From JANRKB01 sp033763695 (GTDB lineage Bacteria > Planctomycetota > Phycisphaerae > Phycisphaerales > UBA1924), in NCBI GenBank assembly GCA_033763695.1, contig JANRKB010000013.1:3321-67320 (forward strand): 64,000 nt of DNA, read 5' to 3'. Position numbers and translations under genes: made by a program. The notes under the pieces were generated by a model. The model was not told the origin of the DNA. It ran no database searches and saw only the letters and a list, made by a program, of their open reading frames with translations. Positions 17,196 through 25,051 of this stretch are shown in pieces; position 1 is the stretch's first letter, and every line of letters starts with the position of its first letter.

Positions 17196-18365
17196 TTACG
17201 CCTTCTCGCGCACGACGCCCTTGCCCTTGACGATCTCGCCGATGACGTAGACCGTCTCGCCGAGTTTCTCGAGTTGCTCCTTCACCGATTCGGCGAAGGC
17301 GGGGCGGACGATGACGCAGTAGCCGATGCCGAGGTTGAAGACCTGCTTCATTTCAGCGTCGTCAATTTTGCCGTGCTTTTGCAGAAACGAGAAGACGGGC
17401 GGCACGGGCCAAGTCGAGCGATCGATGATGGCATCGCAGCCGGGCGGGATGCTGCGGACGAGGTTGTCGGCCAAGCCGCTGCCCGTGATGTGGGCCATGC
17501 CGCTGATGACGTGCTTGACCTTGTAGTTGCGCTGCAGGCGGACGATCGAATCGGCGTAAATGCGCGTGGGCGTGAGCAGCACCTGGCCCAGTGTGGGCAA
17601 TGCGCTCGCGGCCTTGCCAGCCTTGTCACTCTTGCCTGATTTGGTTGTGGCCTTCGCGGTCGACTTCCGCCGCTTGCCCTTGGCGGGCGCGGGCAGGACA
17701 TCCTCGTACACGCGATGCAGATCAAGCCCGGCGTGGGCGACGACCTTGCGCACCAGGCTGTAGCCGTTGGAGTGAATGCCGCTGCTGGTCAGACCCAGCA
17801 CCACATCGCCGGGTTGCACGCGCGTCGGATTCACGGCCCGCGCGAGCTCGACGACGCCGACGCAGAAGCCGGCAAGGTCAAAGTCGCCCTTGGCATAGAC
17901 ATCGGGCATGTTGGCGGTTTCGCCGCCCAGAAGGGCGCAGCCTGACATCTCGCAGCCGGTGGCGATGCCGTCGACGATCGCGTGCAGCATCTTCTTGTCG
18001 ACCGTCGGCACGGCGATGTAATCAAGGAAGAACAGCGGCTCGGCACCTTGGACGATCAGGTCGTTCACATTCATCGCGACCAGATCGATGCCGACGGTGT
18101 TGAACACACCGAGGTCGGCGGCGAGCTTGACCTTGGTGCCCACGCCGTCGGCACACGCGACGAGCACGGGGTCTTTGTAGTTGCGTTTGAAGAGCTTCTC
18201 GTTGAAGTCGAGGCGGAACAGCCCTGCGAACCCGCCGGGGTTGGCGATGACGCGCGGCCCGAAGGTGCGACGCATCACCGCGCCGAGCGAGTCGGTGAAG
18301 GAATCCTTCTCGTGGATGTCAACGCCGGCGGCGGCGTAGGTGAGGCCGGAGGGAAGCTTGGGCAT
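17196..18365 (-). CDS. purM: Phosphoribosylformylglycinamidine cyclo-ligase (AIR synthase)
   Basis: A 389-residue enzyme of the PurM/PurL ATP-binding family, converting FGAM plus ATP to aminoimidazole ribonucleotide in purine synthesis. Diagnostic blocks are CADGVGTKVKLA, VGIDLVAMNVNDLIVQGAEP, ALLGGETANMP and SSGIHSNGYSLVRK. At residues 225-257 it carries an insert of about 30 residues rich in Lys, Ala and Ser (PAKGKRRKSTAKATTKSGK) that is absent from typical PurM; it looks like a flexible basic loop. ATG 18365 begins the conserved part. It is divergent from metK, with a shared 140-bp promoter region. Confidence 0.95.
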   Translation of the reverse strand: MPKLPSGLTYAAAGVDIHEKDSFTDSLGAVMRRTFGPRVIANPGGFAGLFRLDFNEKLFKRNYKDPVLVACADGVGTKVKLAADLGVFNTVGIDLVAMNVNDLIVQGAEPLFFLDYIAVPTVDKKMLHAIVDGIATGCEMSGCALLGGETANMPDVYAKGDFDLAGFCVGVVELARAVNPTRVQPGDVVLGLTSSGIHSNGYSLVRKVVAHAGLDLHRVYEDVLPAPAKGKRRKSTAKATTKSGKSDKAGKAASALPTLGQVLLTPTRIYADSIVRLQRNYKVKHVISGMAHITGSGLADNLVRSIPPGCDAIIDRSTWPVPPVFSFLQKHGKIDDAEMKQVFNLGIGYCVIVRPAFAESVKEQLEKLGETVYVIGEIVKGKGVVREKA

Positions 18366-18505
18366 ACCTCTAGGGTACGACCAGAACTTCTCACGGAGCC
18401 GGTCGCATAAACCAGAGAAGGCCCAAGGAAACTGTTTGGCCCTAGAATCACTTTCACGCCCGGGGGGCAGAGCCCGCAGGGCTGGTTTCAACTGGAGGAG
18501 CACCG

Positions 18506-19678
18506 ATGGCGAGCCGTCTGTTCACGTCTGAATCCGTCTCGATGGGCCACCCCGACAAAGTCGCCGACCAGATCTCTGATGCGATCCTGGACGCGATGAT
18601 CGTCGACGATCCCTACTCGCGCGTCGCGTGCGAGACGCTGTGCGCCACCGGCCTCGTGGTCGTCGCGGGCGAAGTGACGACGCGGACGTACGTGGACATC
18701 CCCGAGCTCGTCCGCCGCACGGTGCGCGAGATCGGCTACACCAGCGGCGACATGCGTTTCGACGCCGAGTCGTGCGCCGTGCTGGTCGCGCTCAACAAGC
18801 AGTCGCCCGACATCGCCATGGGCGTCGATCGCGAGGGCGCGGGCGACCAGGGCATGATGTTCGGCTTTGCCTGCAAGGACACGCCCGAGTTCATGCCGCT
18901 GCCGATCCAGCTTGCCCATCGCCTCGTTGAGCAGCAGGCGGCGATCCGGCGCGAGAATCGCGTCAGCGGCCTGCGCCCCGACGCCAAGAGCCAGGTGACG
19001 GTCGAGTACGAGAACGACCGGCCCGTGCGCGTCGACACCGTCGTGCTCTCGACGCAGCACGACCCGTACTGGAACGAACGCCAGGGCGAACTCAAGAAGG
19101 AGATCGTCGAGCACGTGCTCAAGCCCGTGCTCAAGGAGTGGTGGAACCCGGGCATCACGGTGCACGTGAACCCCACCGGCCGCTTTGAAATCGGCGGGCC
19201 GCACGGCGACACCGGCCTCACGGGCCGCAAGATCATCGTCGACTCCTACGGCGGCATGGGCCGGCACGGCGGCGGCGCATTCAGCGGCAAGGACCCGACC
19301 AAGGTCGATCGCTCGGCCGCGTACATGTCGCGCTACATCGCCAAGAACGTTGTGGCCGCGGGCCTGGCCGATCGCTGCGAGATCCAACTCTCGTACGCCA
19401 TCGGCGTCGCCGAGCCGACCAGCGTGTACGTCGACTGCTTCGGCACCGCCCGGGCCGACGAGGGCAAGATCAGCAAGGCGATCCGCGAGACGTTCAAGTT
19501 GACGCCGCGCGGCATCATCGAGGCCCTCAACCTCCGCACGCCCATCTACGGCGCGACGGCCAAGCACGGCCACTTCGGCCGCGCCCCGGGCCAGATCACG
19601 TTCAACGGCAAGAAGTTCGACGCGTTCACCTGGGAGCGCACGGACAAGGCCGAGCAGCTCAAGAAGCTGTGCATGTAA
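18506..19678 (+). CDS. metK: S-adenosylmethionine synthetase
   Basis: A 390-residue methionine adenosyltransferase, making S-adenosylmethionine from ATP and methionine in the cytoplasm. Signature segments are ESVSMGHPDKVADQISDAIL at the N-terminus, GAGDQGMMFGFAC in the first third and GGGAFSGKDPTKVDRS in the centre. Length is normal. The ATG follows GGAGGAGCACCG, an excellent ribosome site. The leader contains two small hairpins, but no known SAM riboswitch class could be matched. A strong terminator follows at 19742. Confidence 0.97.
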   Translation: MASRLFTSESVSMGHPDKVADQISDAILDAMIVDDPYSRVACETLCATGLVVVAGEVTTRTYVDIPELVRRTVREIGYTSGDMRFDAESCAVLVALNKQSPDIAMGVDREGAGDQGMMFGFACKDTPEFMPLPIQLAHRLVEQQAAIRRENRVSGLRPDAKSQVTVEYENDRPVRVDTVVLSTQHDPYWNERQGELKKEIVEHVLKPVLKEWWNPGITVHVNPTGRFEIGGPHGDTGLTGRKIIVDSYGGMGRHGGGAFSGKDPTKVDRSAAYMSRYIAKNVVAAGLADRCEIQLSYAIGVAEPTSVYVDCFGTARADEGKISKAIRETFKLTPRGIIEALNLRTPIYGATAKHGHFGRAPGQITFNGKKFDAFTWERTDKAEQLKKLCM

Positions 19679-19741
19679 AGGCCGAGCACGCGTCGCGGAA
19701 CGCTGCGGACGCTTGCGACGGACAACTCAGGACTGATGACG

Positions 19742-19773
19742 ACCGGCCGTCTCTCGCGAGGCGACCGGTTTTT
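19742..19773 (+). terminator. Intrinsic terminator of metK
   Basis: ACCGG at 19742-19746 pairs with CCGGT at 19765-19769, and CGTCTC pairs with GAGGCG inside it (one wobble pair), around a TCGC loop. Four further T follow. It lies 64 nt past the metK stop. Confidence 0.85.
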
Positions 19774-19810
19774 CGTTGGCGTGTGTGAGAGAGCACGATT
19801 GCAGCGGAAC

Positions 19811-19843
19811 AAAAATGGAGCCGCCCGGGTTGTGCCCGGGCGG
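19811..19843 (-). terminator. Intrinsic terminator of the sigma/anti-sigma operon
   Basis: On the minus strand a perfect 9-bp stem (CCGCCCGGG with CCCGGGCGG, loop CACAA) is followed by CTCCATTTTTGTT. It lies 177 nt past the stop of the gene ending at 20021, facing the metK terminator. Confidence 0.75.
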
Positions 19844-20020
19844 TCCCCTCCTCCGGCAGCTCGACGTTTCCGCGTGAGCGTGCGCCTCGAACGCTTCCCT
19901 TCGCCGCGGGCTCTCCCGCACCACGGCGATCTCCTCTCTCTGCCTGCACGATGTCCACACGCGCGCCGCTGATTGCGAATCGCGCATCGCGGCGCGGAGC
20001 AAGCCCAATGTGTCGATCCA

Positions 20021-20770
20021 TCAGGAACCGACGCGGATGCGGCTGAGCATCGCGGGCTTCTCGCGAGGCGAGAGTTCGGTCACGCGCAAGCCGTGGCGCA
20101 CCACGACGTGCTTGAAGAGCGTGTCGCTGATGCGCGTCGTGGTGACGCGCTCGGCGGGCTCATCCTTGTGCGCCAAATCAAACACGAGCAGCATGCGATC
20201 CGCGCCCAGATGCATCGGCACGGAGATCGCCATGGGCGTCGAATCACCGATGCCGCCGCCGGGGCGGCCGAAGGTTGCGCCTTCGTCGGACTCAAAGAGG
20301 ACGCTGTGCCCAATCTTGGAGCAGATGGCAAACTCAGTTTCGTCGGTCGTGCGCGGCACGAAAGGCTCGTCGGGCGCCACGGCATGCTGATATGCCGTCG
20401 CGAGATCGGCAGGCGGCGAACCCGCGCCGGTGCCGCTGCCTGTGGCGAACCATGTGATGGCCGCGGCCACGCCGATGAGCGCCGCGCCGCCGCCCCAGAG
20501 CCAAGGCATGCCGGGCAGAACCGGGCCGGTGCCGGGACCGGAGCCCGCGCCGGGCTTGGGCAAGTCGGCGATGTTCGGCGGGGGTGACGGCGAGAACGCG
20601 GTCGCCAGCGACGCGGCCAACTCGCGCTGTGCCGCAACGTCAGCCGCGAGCGATGCGTCCGCGCTCATCTGCTGCTCGAACGCCTCGGCCTCGGCGACGG
20701 ACATCTCGCCTTGGACGAAGCGGTCCACGGCGTGCATGCGCTGCTCGAGTTGGTCCCAGGACGTGGACAT
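20021..20770 (-). CDS. Single-pass membrane protein, probable anti-sigma factor
   Basis: A 249-residue protein. The N-terminal 60 residues are acidic and helical (VDRFVQGEMSVAEAEAFEQQ), in the style of anti-sigma domains that start by limiting composition and length of the sigma partner's binding helices. A Pro/Gly linker leads to one membrane helix at about 89-108 and a C-terminal outer domain of about 140 residues. No zinc HxxxCxxC motif is seen. Its ATG overlaps the stop of the sigma gene (TGATG), indicating coupled translation. Anti-sigma function is inferred from that coupling and the topology. Confidence 0.7.
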   Translation of the reverse strand: MSTSWDQLEQRMHAVDRFVQGEMSVAEAEAFEQQMSADASLAADVAAQRELAASLATAFSPSPPPNIADLPKPGAGSGPGTGPVLPGMPWLWGGGAALIGVAAAITWFATGSGTGAGSPPADLATAYQHAVAPDEPFVPRTTDETEFAICSKIGHSVLFESDEGATFGRPGGGIGDSTPMAISVPMHLGADRMLLVFDLAHKDEPAERVTTTRISDTLFKHVVVRHGLRVTELSPREKPAMLSRIRVGS

Positions 20771-21471
20771 CAGCTTTTCGTTTCGCCTCCGCGCTGGGGG
20801 CGGTTGATCATCTGGCCTGCGCGAGACTTGGCGGCGGTGAGTGCCGTGGCGAGTGTGCCGCGCCCGCGAAACACGTGGCTCATCGCGGTCCCTTCGGGGA
20901 TCGCCATGAGTTGGGAAATGTCGCGATAGGAGAGCCCCTCGACGCAGCGGAGCAGCACGCACGTGCGGACGATCGGATCAAGCGCCTGAAGCGCGTGCGC
21001 GAGATGGTCGTCGAGATGCTCGCGCAAACCTTCGAGCGAACCCGCGGCACCGCCGACTCCTTCTGCGCCGCCGGCCCCGCCACCCAGACCGGTCCCCTCC
21101 GGACGGTCTGGGCGGCCTGCGATCGGGGTCTCGTGCACGTCAACACGCACTCCGAACCGGCGTGCCCTGCGGCGTTCTCCTCTGCGATGATTGAGCGCGA
21201 CGTTTCGCACAATCTCTCCCATCCAAGCCCGGAAACTCGTGCCGGGCTGAAACGAACCAAGTTTTTGCAGCCCGATGATGGCCGCCTCCTGCACCACGTC
21301 GTCCGCGTCAGAGCGGTGCAGGACAATGCCGGCGGCGATCAGCCAGAGCGACGTATGCGCTCGGCGGAACTCCGCCTCAAAGTCCAACGCGACATGACGA
21401 GGACGCTCGGTCAACGGGGCCACCCAACAACAGCCTCCCCTGACCGACGCACCGCCACGGCGCGCCACCAC
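20770..21471 (-). CDS. ECF-type RNA polymerase sigma factor
   Basis: A 233-residue (or slightly shorter) sigma-70 family factor with regions 2 and 4. Region 2 shows DADDVVQEAAIIGLQKL and FRAWMGEIVRNVALNHRR; region 4 shows LSYRDISQLMAIPEGTAMSH. The linker between them has a Gly/Ala-rich insert (GLGGGAGGAEGVGGAAG). GTG 21471 is the longest start; a TTG about 20 codons inside is also possible, and neither has a strong ribosome site. Its stop overlaps the next gene, a membrane protein likely to be its anti-sigma partner. Confidence 0.87.
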   Translation of the reverse strand: MVARRGGASVRGGCCWVAPLTERPRHVALDFEAEFRRAHTSLWLIAAGIVLHRSDADDVVQEAAIIGLQKLGSFQPGTSFRAWMGEIVRNVALNHRRGERRRARRFGVRVDVHETPIAGRPDRPEGTGLGGGAGGAEGVGGAAGSLEGLREHLDDHLAHALQALDPIVRTCVLLRCVEGLSYRDISQLMAIPEGTAMSHVFRGRGTLATALTAAKSRAGQMINRPQRGGETKS

Positions 21472-21655
21472 CGACCAGCCGCCGGGGCGGACTGCCGGAC
21501 TGGGAGTAAATGTCCGACGGGTCGGGATCTCATTTCACTTTTCCGAAGATCGGCTCAAAGTTGATTTTTCACAGAAAACCAATGGGATTTTGGCCCACTT
21601 TCCGGTAGCATGTGCCGGTCCAAGTCCGGTCGCGACTTGTTGAGGGCTTCACGCT

Positions 21656-22420
21656 ATGGCTTCCGAGAACCACGCGAACGATCGCGCGCTGCTCCACGCT
21701 CGCCGTGCCTTCACGCTCATCGAGCTGCTGGTCGTTATCGCGATCATCTCGATTCTTGTCGGCATCATGCTGCCTTCGCTGAATCGCGCACGCGAGACGA
21801 GCCGCACCGTGGTCTGCGCCAGCAACCTGCGCCAGACGATGACGACGCTCTTCATGTACGAGCAGGACAACAAGGGCTTCTTCCCCAAGACGCAGGATCC
21901 GTCCTACGGCTTCGTCAATCCGTCGTTTGATCCGTCGCAGCAGCTTGAGAAGACTTGGGTCAACCACCTCACCAAGCTGCAGTACATCCATGCCGCGCTC
22001 GAGTCGCATGGCTTGCCCGAAATGCTCAAGTGCCCTTCGGGCATGAATCTCGACAACGACCCGACGTGGGCCGGGCATATGCCGCATTACGGCATGAACA
22101 CGATGATCAGCCCGCCGGACAAGAGTGCGGCACGCCTGGGCCAGCGTTCGTTCTTCGGCAAGCGCTCGACCTATGGCGGACTGGAGGAGAAGAAGATCCT
22201 CGCCGTGGAATCACGCCAGACGACGAATCCGCGTGGCTGGTTCAGCGCGGGCAACGCCGACTGGATCTCGCCACGTCACGGCAACGGCCGCGGTGCGAAC
22301 GTCGGTTATCTCGCGGGCAACGTGACCTATCGCGAAGGCGCGGTGAGTCCGACGCCGCTGGCCAGCGACGAGAGCAACCCCTTCGCACAGATCTACTTCG
22401 TGCGTCAGTTGCAGCCCTGA
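21656..22420 (+). CDS. Prepilin-like secreted protein (type II pseudopilin / DUF1559 style)
   Basis: A 254-residue protein with a type IV prepilin N-terminus: RRAFTLIELLVVIAIISILV, where cleavage after the small residue and methylation of Phe are expected, followed by a hydrophobic helix. The C-terminus shows the H-X9-G-like pattern (RHGNGRGANVGYLAGNV) found after the helix in planctomycete families with very many paralogues. These are thought to be surface or secretion-linked pseudopilins with unknown roles. GAGGG lies 9 nt before ATG 21656. It is monocistronic and converges on the polysaccharide operon. Confidence 0.88.
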   Translation: MASENHANDRALLHARRAFTLIELLVVIAIISILVGIMLPSLNRARETSRTVVCASNLRQTMTTLFMYEQDNKGFFPKTQDPSYGFVNPSFDPSQQLEKTWVNHLTKLQYIHAALESHGLPEMLKCPSGMNLDNDPTWAGHMPHYGMNTMISPPDKSAARLGQRSFFGKRSTYGGLEEKKILAVESRQTTNPRGWFSAGNADWISPRHGNGRGANVGYLAGNVTYREGAVSPTPLASDESNPFAQIYFVRQLQP

Positions 22421-22423
22421 TGG

Positions 22424-22454
22424 CATCGACTGCGACATCGTCGCGTCGTCGATG
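22424..22454. terminator. Hairpin between convergent genes
   Basis: Nested stems CATCGAC/GTCGATG and GCGAC/GTCGC lie between two convergent stops. There is no T-run on either side, so a bidirectional terminator role is only possible. Confidence 0.35.
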
Positions 22455-22478
22455 ACGTGAAATTCACATTTGCACGCC

Positions 22479-23912
22479 TTACGCGCTCTTGGCTTTTTCG
22501 CCCACGAGCGCCTGCTCGGCCACGCGCGCTGGTGTCGGCTCGACCACCGGTGCCGCGGCGACCTTGGCGGCCGCGATCGCGTGCGCCTTGGCGTCGTAGG
22601 CGGCGGCCTGCTCTTCGATCTGCTTCTTTCGCGCGATCTTGATCGCGGTGACGGCGATGTACGACACGAAGATGAGCGTGATCGCGTACGTGATGCGGGC
22701 GCGTCCCATGGAGATCGCAACGCCGAGCGTGGCGAACGCCAGGCCGATGCCGTAGAGCACCAGCACCGCGCCCTTGACGCCCAGTGCCCGCTTGAGCATG
22801 TGGTGCAGGTGGTCGCTATCGGCAGAGCTAATGCTCTTGCCCGCCATCTTTCGGCGGACGATCGCAAGTGCCGTGTCAATCAGCGGGATGGCGTAGATGA
22901 TCAGGCCCGCGAGCACGAGCTGCGTCTTGCCGGTGTCGCCCAGCGTCAGGACGATGACGATCGTCATGAAGCCCATGAGCAGCGAGCCTGCGTCACCCAG
23001 GAAGATCGTCGCGGGATTGAAGTTGTGCGGCAGGAAGCCCAAGCACGCCCCGAGCAGCGCCATGCACAGCACGATGCGCTGCGCGTCACGCGGGCCGTCA
23101 TCGACGAGGGCAAGACCCAGCGCGACGATCAGCAGGCCCGCGGTGCAGATGGTGGTCGTGCCCGTGAGCAGGCCATCGAGGCCGTCGATGAGGTTGGACG
23201 CGTTGCACGCGCCGAGCACAAAGAGCGCGATGAGTGCCGTGCCCGTCCAGTAGATGAGATCAACGTGGATGAAGTCGGTGTTGAAGACGGGAATCGTCGC
23301 GGGCAGCGGCAGACTCCACGTCAGCGCTTCGTTGCCGAAGAACTTGCCGACCGGCGCCATCACGCCGCGGGCGACATTGACACCGACGTCGTCGATCGCG
23401 AGCGCGGCCGCGGCGAAGAGCTGCCCGCCGAGCTTGACGCGCGGGCTGATGCCCGTGACGTCGTCGATGAGGCCGACGACGACGATCGCGATCATGCCCA
23501 GGACGATCGACGGCCGCACGAGGCGCGGATCATCGAGGCCTTCGAGCACGACGCCGGGCGTGATGTCCTTGATCGCGTGATAGTCGACCATGCCGGGGAC
23601 GAAGAGCCCGATGTAGCTCCACAAGATGCCCGCCATCAGCCCGAGGAACACGGCCGCGCCGCCCAAGTAGGCGATCGGCATGCGATGGACCTTGCGGGCC
23701 TCGCTCGGACGGTCGATCACGCCGTTGGCGACTGCGAGTCGGCGCATGATCGGCGTCGCGATCAGCGTGGTGAAGAATGCGATGACAAGGATCCAGACGT
23801 AGCCCTGAAAGATCGACAGCCGCGACGCGATCTCGGGGACGGCTTCGTCCAGCAGGCTCTGCGCGGGCGTTGTCGGAACGATGAAATCGTTGGACGTCGC
23901 CAGAGATGTCAT
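22479..23912 (-). CDS. Undecaprenyl-phosphate sugar-1-phosphate transferase (WecA/MraY family)
   Basis: A 477-residue polytopic membrane enzyme of glycosyltransferase family 4. It moves a sugar-1-phosphate from a UDP-sugar to undecaprenyl phosphate, starting a polysaccharide repeat unit. Conserved blocks are VVGLIDD (146-151), NASNLIDGLDGL, IFLGDAGSLLMGF and the loop DSDHLHHML typical of WecA. About ten hydrophobic helices are evident. A cytoplasmic Ala/Lys/Glu-rich tail of about 50 residues is longer than usual. ATG 23912 (MTSLATSN) is chosen; a longer frame exists. It is the last gene of the exopolysaccharide/exosortase block. Confidence 0.92.
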   Translation of the reverse strand: MTSLATSNDFIVPTTPAQSLLDEAVPEIASRLSIFQGYVWILVIAFFTTLIATPIMRRLAVANGVIDRPSEARKVHRMPIAYLGGAAVFLGLMAGILWSYIGLFVPGMVDYHAIKDITPGVVLEGLDDPRLVRPSIVLGMIAIVVVGLIDDVTGISPRVKLGGQLFAAAALAIDDVGVNVARGVMAPVGKFFGNEALTWSLPLPATIPVFNTDFIHVDLIYWTGTALIALFVLGACNASNLIDGLDGLLTGTTTICTAGLLIVALGLALVDDGPRDAQRIVLCMALLGACLGFLPHNFNPATIFLGDAGSLLMGFMTIVIVLTLGDTGKTQLVLAGLIIYAIPLIDTALAIVRRKMAGKSISSADSDHLHHMLKRALGVKGAVLVLYGIGLAFATLGVAISMGRARITYAITLIFVSYIAVTAIKIARKKQIEEQAAAYDAKAHAIAAAKVAAAPVVEPTPARVAEQALVGEKAKSA

Positions 23913-23986
23913 ACCCCAGAGGCTCACGCGGGCGTCTCTCCACACGGTTCTGTCGCAGACCAATCGCCGCCGCCGGGTCTCCCCGA

Positions 23987-25051
23987 TCAACTGGCATCCA
24001 TCGCCGTCGCCACGTCGCGGATCGTCTGCGTGAGCGGGATGCGCGGCACAAAGCCGATCGCCTCTCGAATGCGACGCAGGTCGGGCACCCTGGCCCGCAA
24101 ATCTTCGAACCCCGACGAGAACGCCTGACTGTACGGCACAAGCCGCACTGTTGATCGTGAAGACAGCGTTCGGATCACCAGCTCCGCCAGCGACCCTATT
24201 GATATCGGCTCATCCGAGCCCACATTGAAGACGCGTCCCCAACACGCCTGCGCGCCCAGCAAACGCGGAAGCGACTCAACCACATCCCGAACATCGCAGA
24301 AACATCTGCTCTGCTTGCCGTCGCCATGCACATCGAGGGCCTCGCCCGCGAGCGCAGCTCGGACAAAGCGCGGCAGCACCATGCCGTAGTCACCGACCTG
24401 CCGGGGACCGACGGTGTTGAAGAACCGAGCGATGACCACGGGCAGGCCGTGCTGGGCGTGGTAGGCAAGGCCCAGGTACTCGTCGATCGCCTTGGTCATG
24501 GCGTAGGACCAGCGACCGACGGTCGTCGGGCCGTAGGTCACGTCGTCTTCTTCGGAGAACGGGGTCTTGGCCGACTTGCCGTAGATCTCGGAGCTGGAGG
24601 CGAGCAGCGTGGGCACGCCGACGCGGCCGTCGGAGGTCCGGGCCCGTGCCGCGAAGCGCATGAGCACGCTGGTCTCTTCGACGTTGGTATCGACGCAGCG
24701 GATCGGCTGACGCACGACCAGTTGCACCCCCACCGCCGCGGCGAGGTGGTAGATCTCGTCGATGGGCTCGTCGTTGAGCTGCGGCAGGGCGTCGCCGACG
24801 CGGGCCCGGATAAGGCGCACGCCGGGGGCGGCGTCGAGAACGGCGTTGAGATTGGAGGGCCGCCCGGTCGAGAGGTCATCGATCACGGTCACGCGATCGC
24901 CGCGGCTGCACAGGCGTTCGACGAGGTGCGAACCGATGAAGCCAGCGCCGCCGGTGACGAGCGTGTGGCGCGCAGAAGAACGCCGCGACCGTGTTTGATC
25001 GGTCGCGGCGCTGGATTCGGGCGTCAAGAGATGTCGACTCGGCAGGGTCAC
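23987..25051 (-). CDS. NAD-dependent epimerase/dehydratase (nucleotide-sugar)
   Basis: A 354-residue short-chain dehydrogenase of the extended type. The Rossmann motif TGGAGFIGSH is at about residues 33-42 and the catalytic Tyr183-x3-Lys187 lies in WSYAMTKAIDEYLG, with SSSEIYG supplying the Ser. Such enzymes epimerise UDP-glucose or decarboxylate UDP-glucuronate; the exact reaction cannot be decided. The GTG start overlaps the stop of the Wzz/BY-kinase gene, so the two are coupled. It probably supplies the activated sugar for the polysaccharide made by this block. Confidence 0.9.
   Translation of the reverse strand: MTLPSRHLLTPESSAATDQTRSRRSSARHTLVTGGAGFIGSHLVERLCSRGDRVTVIDDLSTGRPSNLNAVLDAAPGVRLIRARVGDALPQLNDEPIDEIYHLAAAVGVQLVVRQPIRCVDTNVEETSVLMRFAARARTSDGRVGVPTLLASSSEIYGKSAKTPFSEEDDVTYGPTTVGRWSYAMTKAIDEYLGLAYHAQHGLPVVIARFFNTVGPRQVGDYGMVLPRFVRAALAGEALDVHGDGKQSRCFCDVRDVVESLPRLLGAQACWGRVFNVGSDEPISIGSLAELVIRTLSSRSTVRLVPYSQAFSSGFEDLRARVPDLRRIREAIGFVPRIPLTQTIRDVATAMDAS

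Noticed and set aside
18400..18505. A SAM riboswitch in the metK leader
   Set aside because: Two small hairpins (near 18420-18441 and 18465-18475) are present, but neither matches the conserved cores of known SAM riboswitch classes by eye. A covariance-model search would be decisive.
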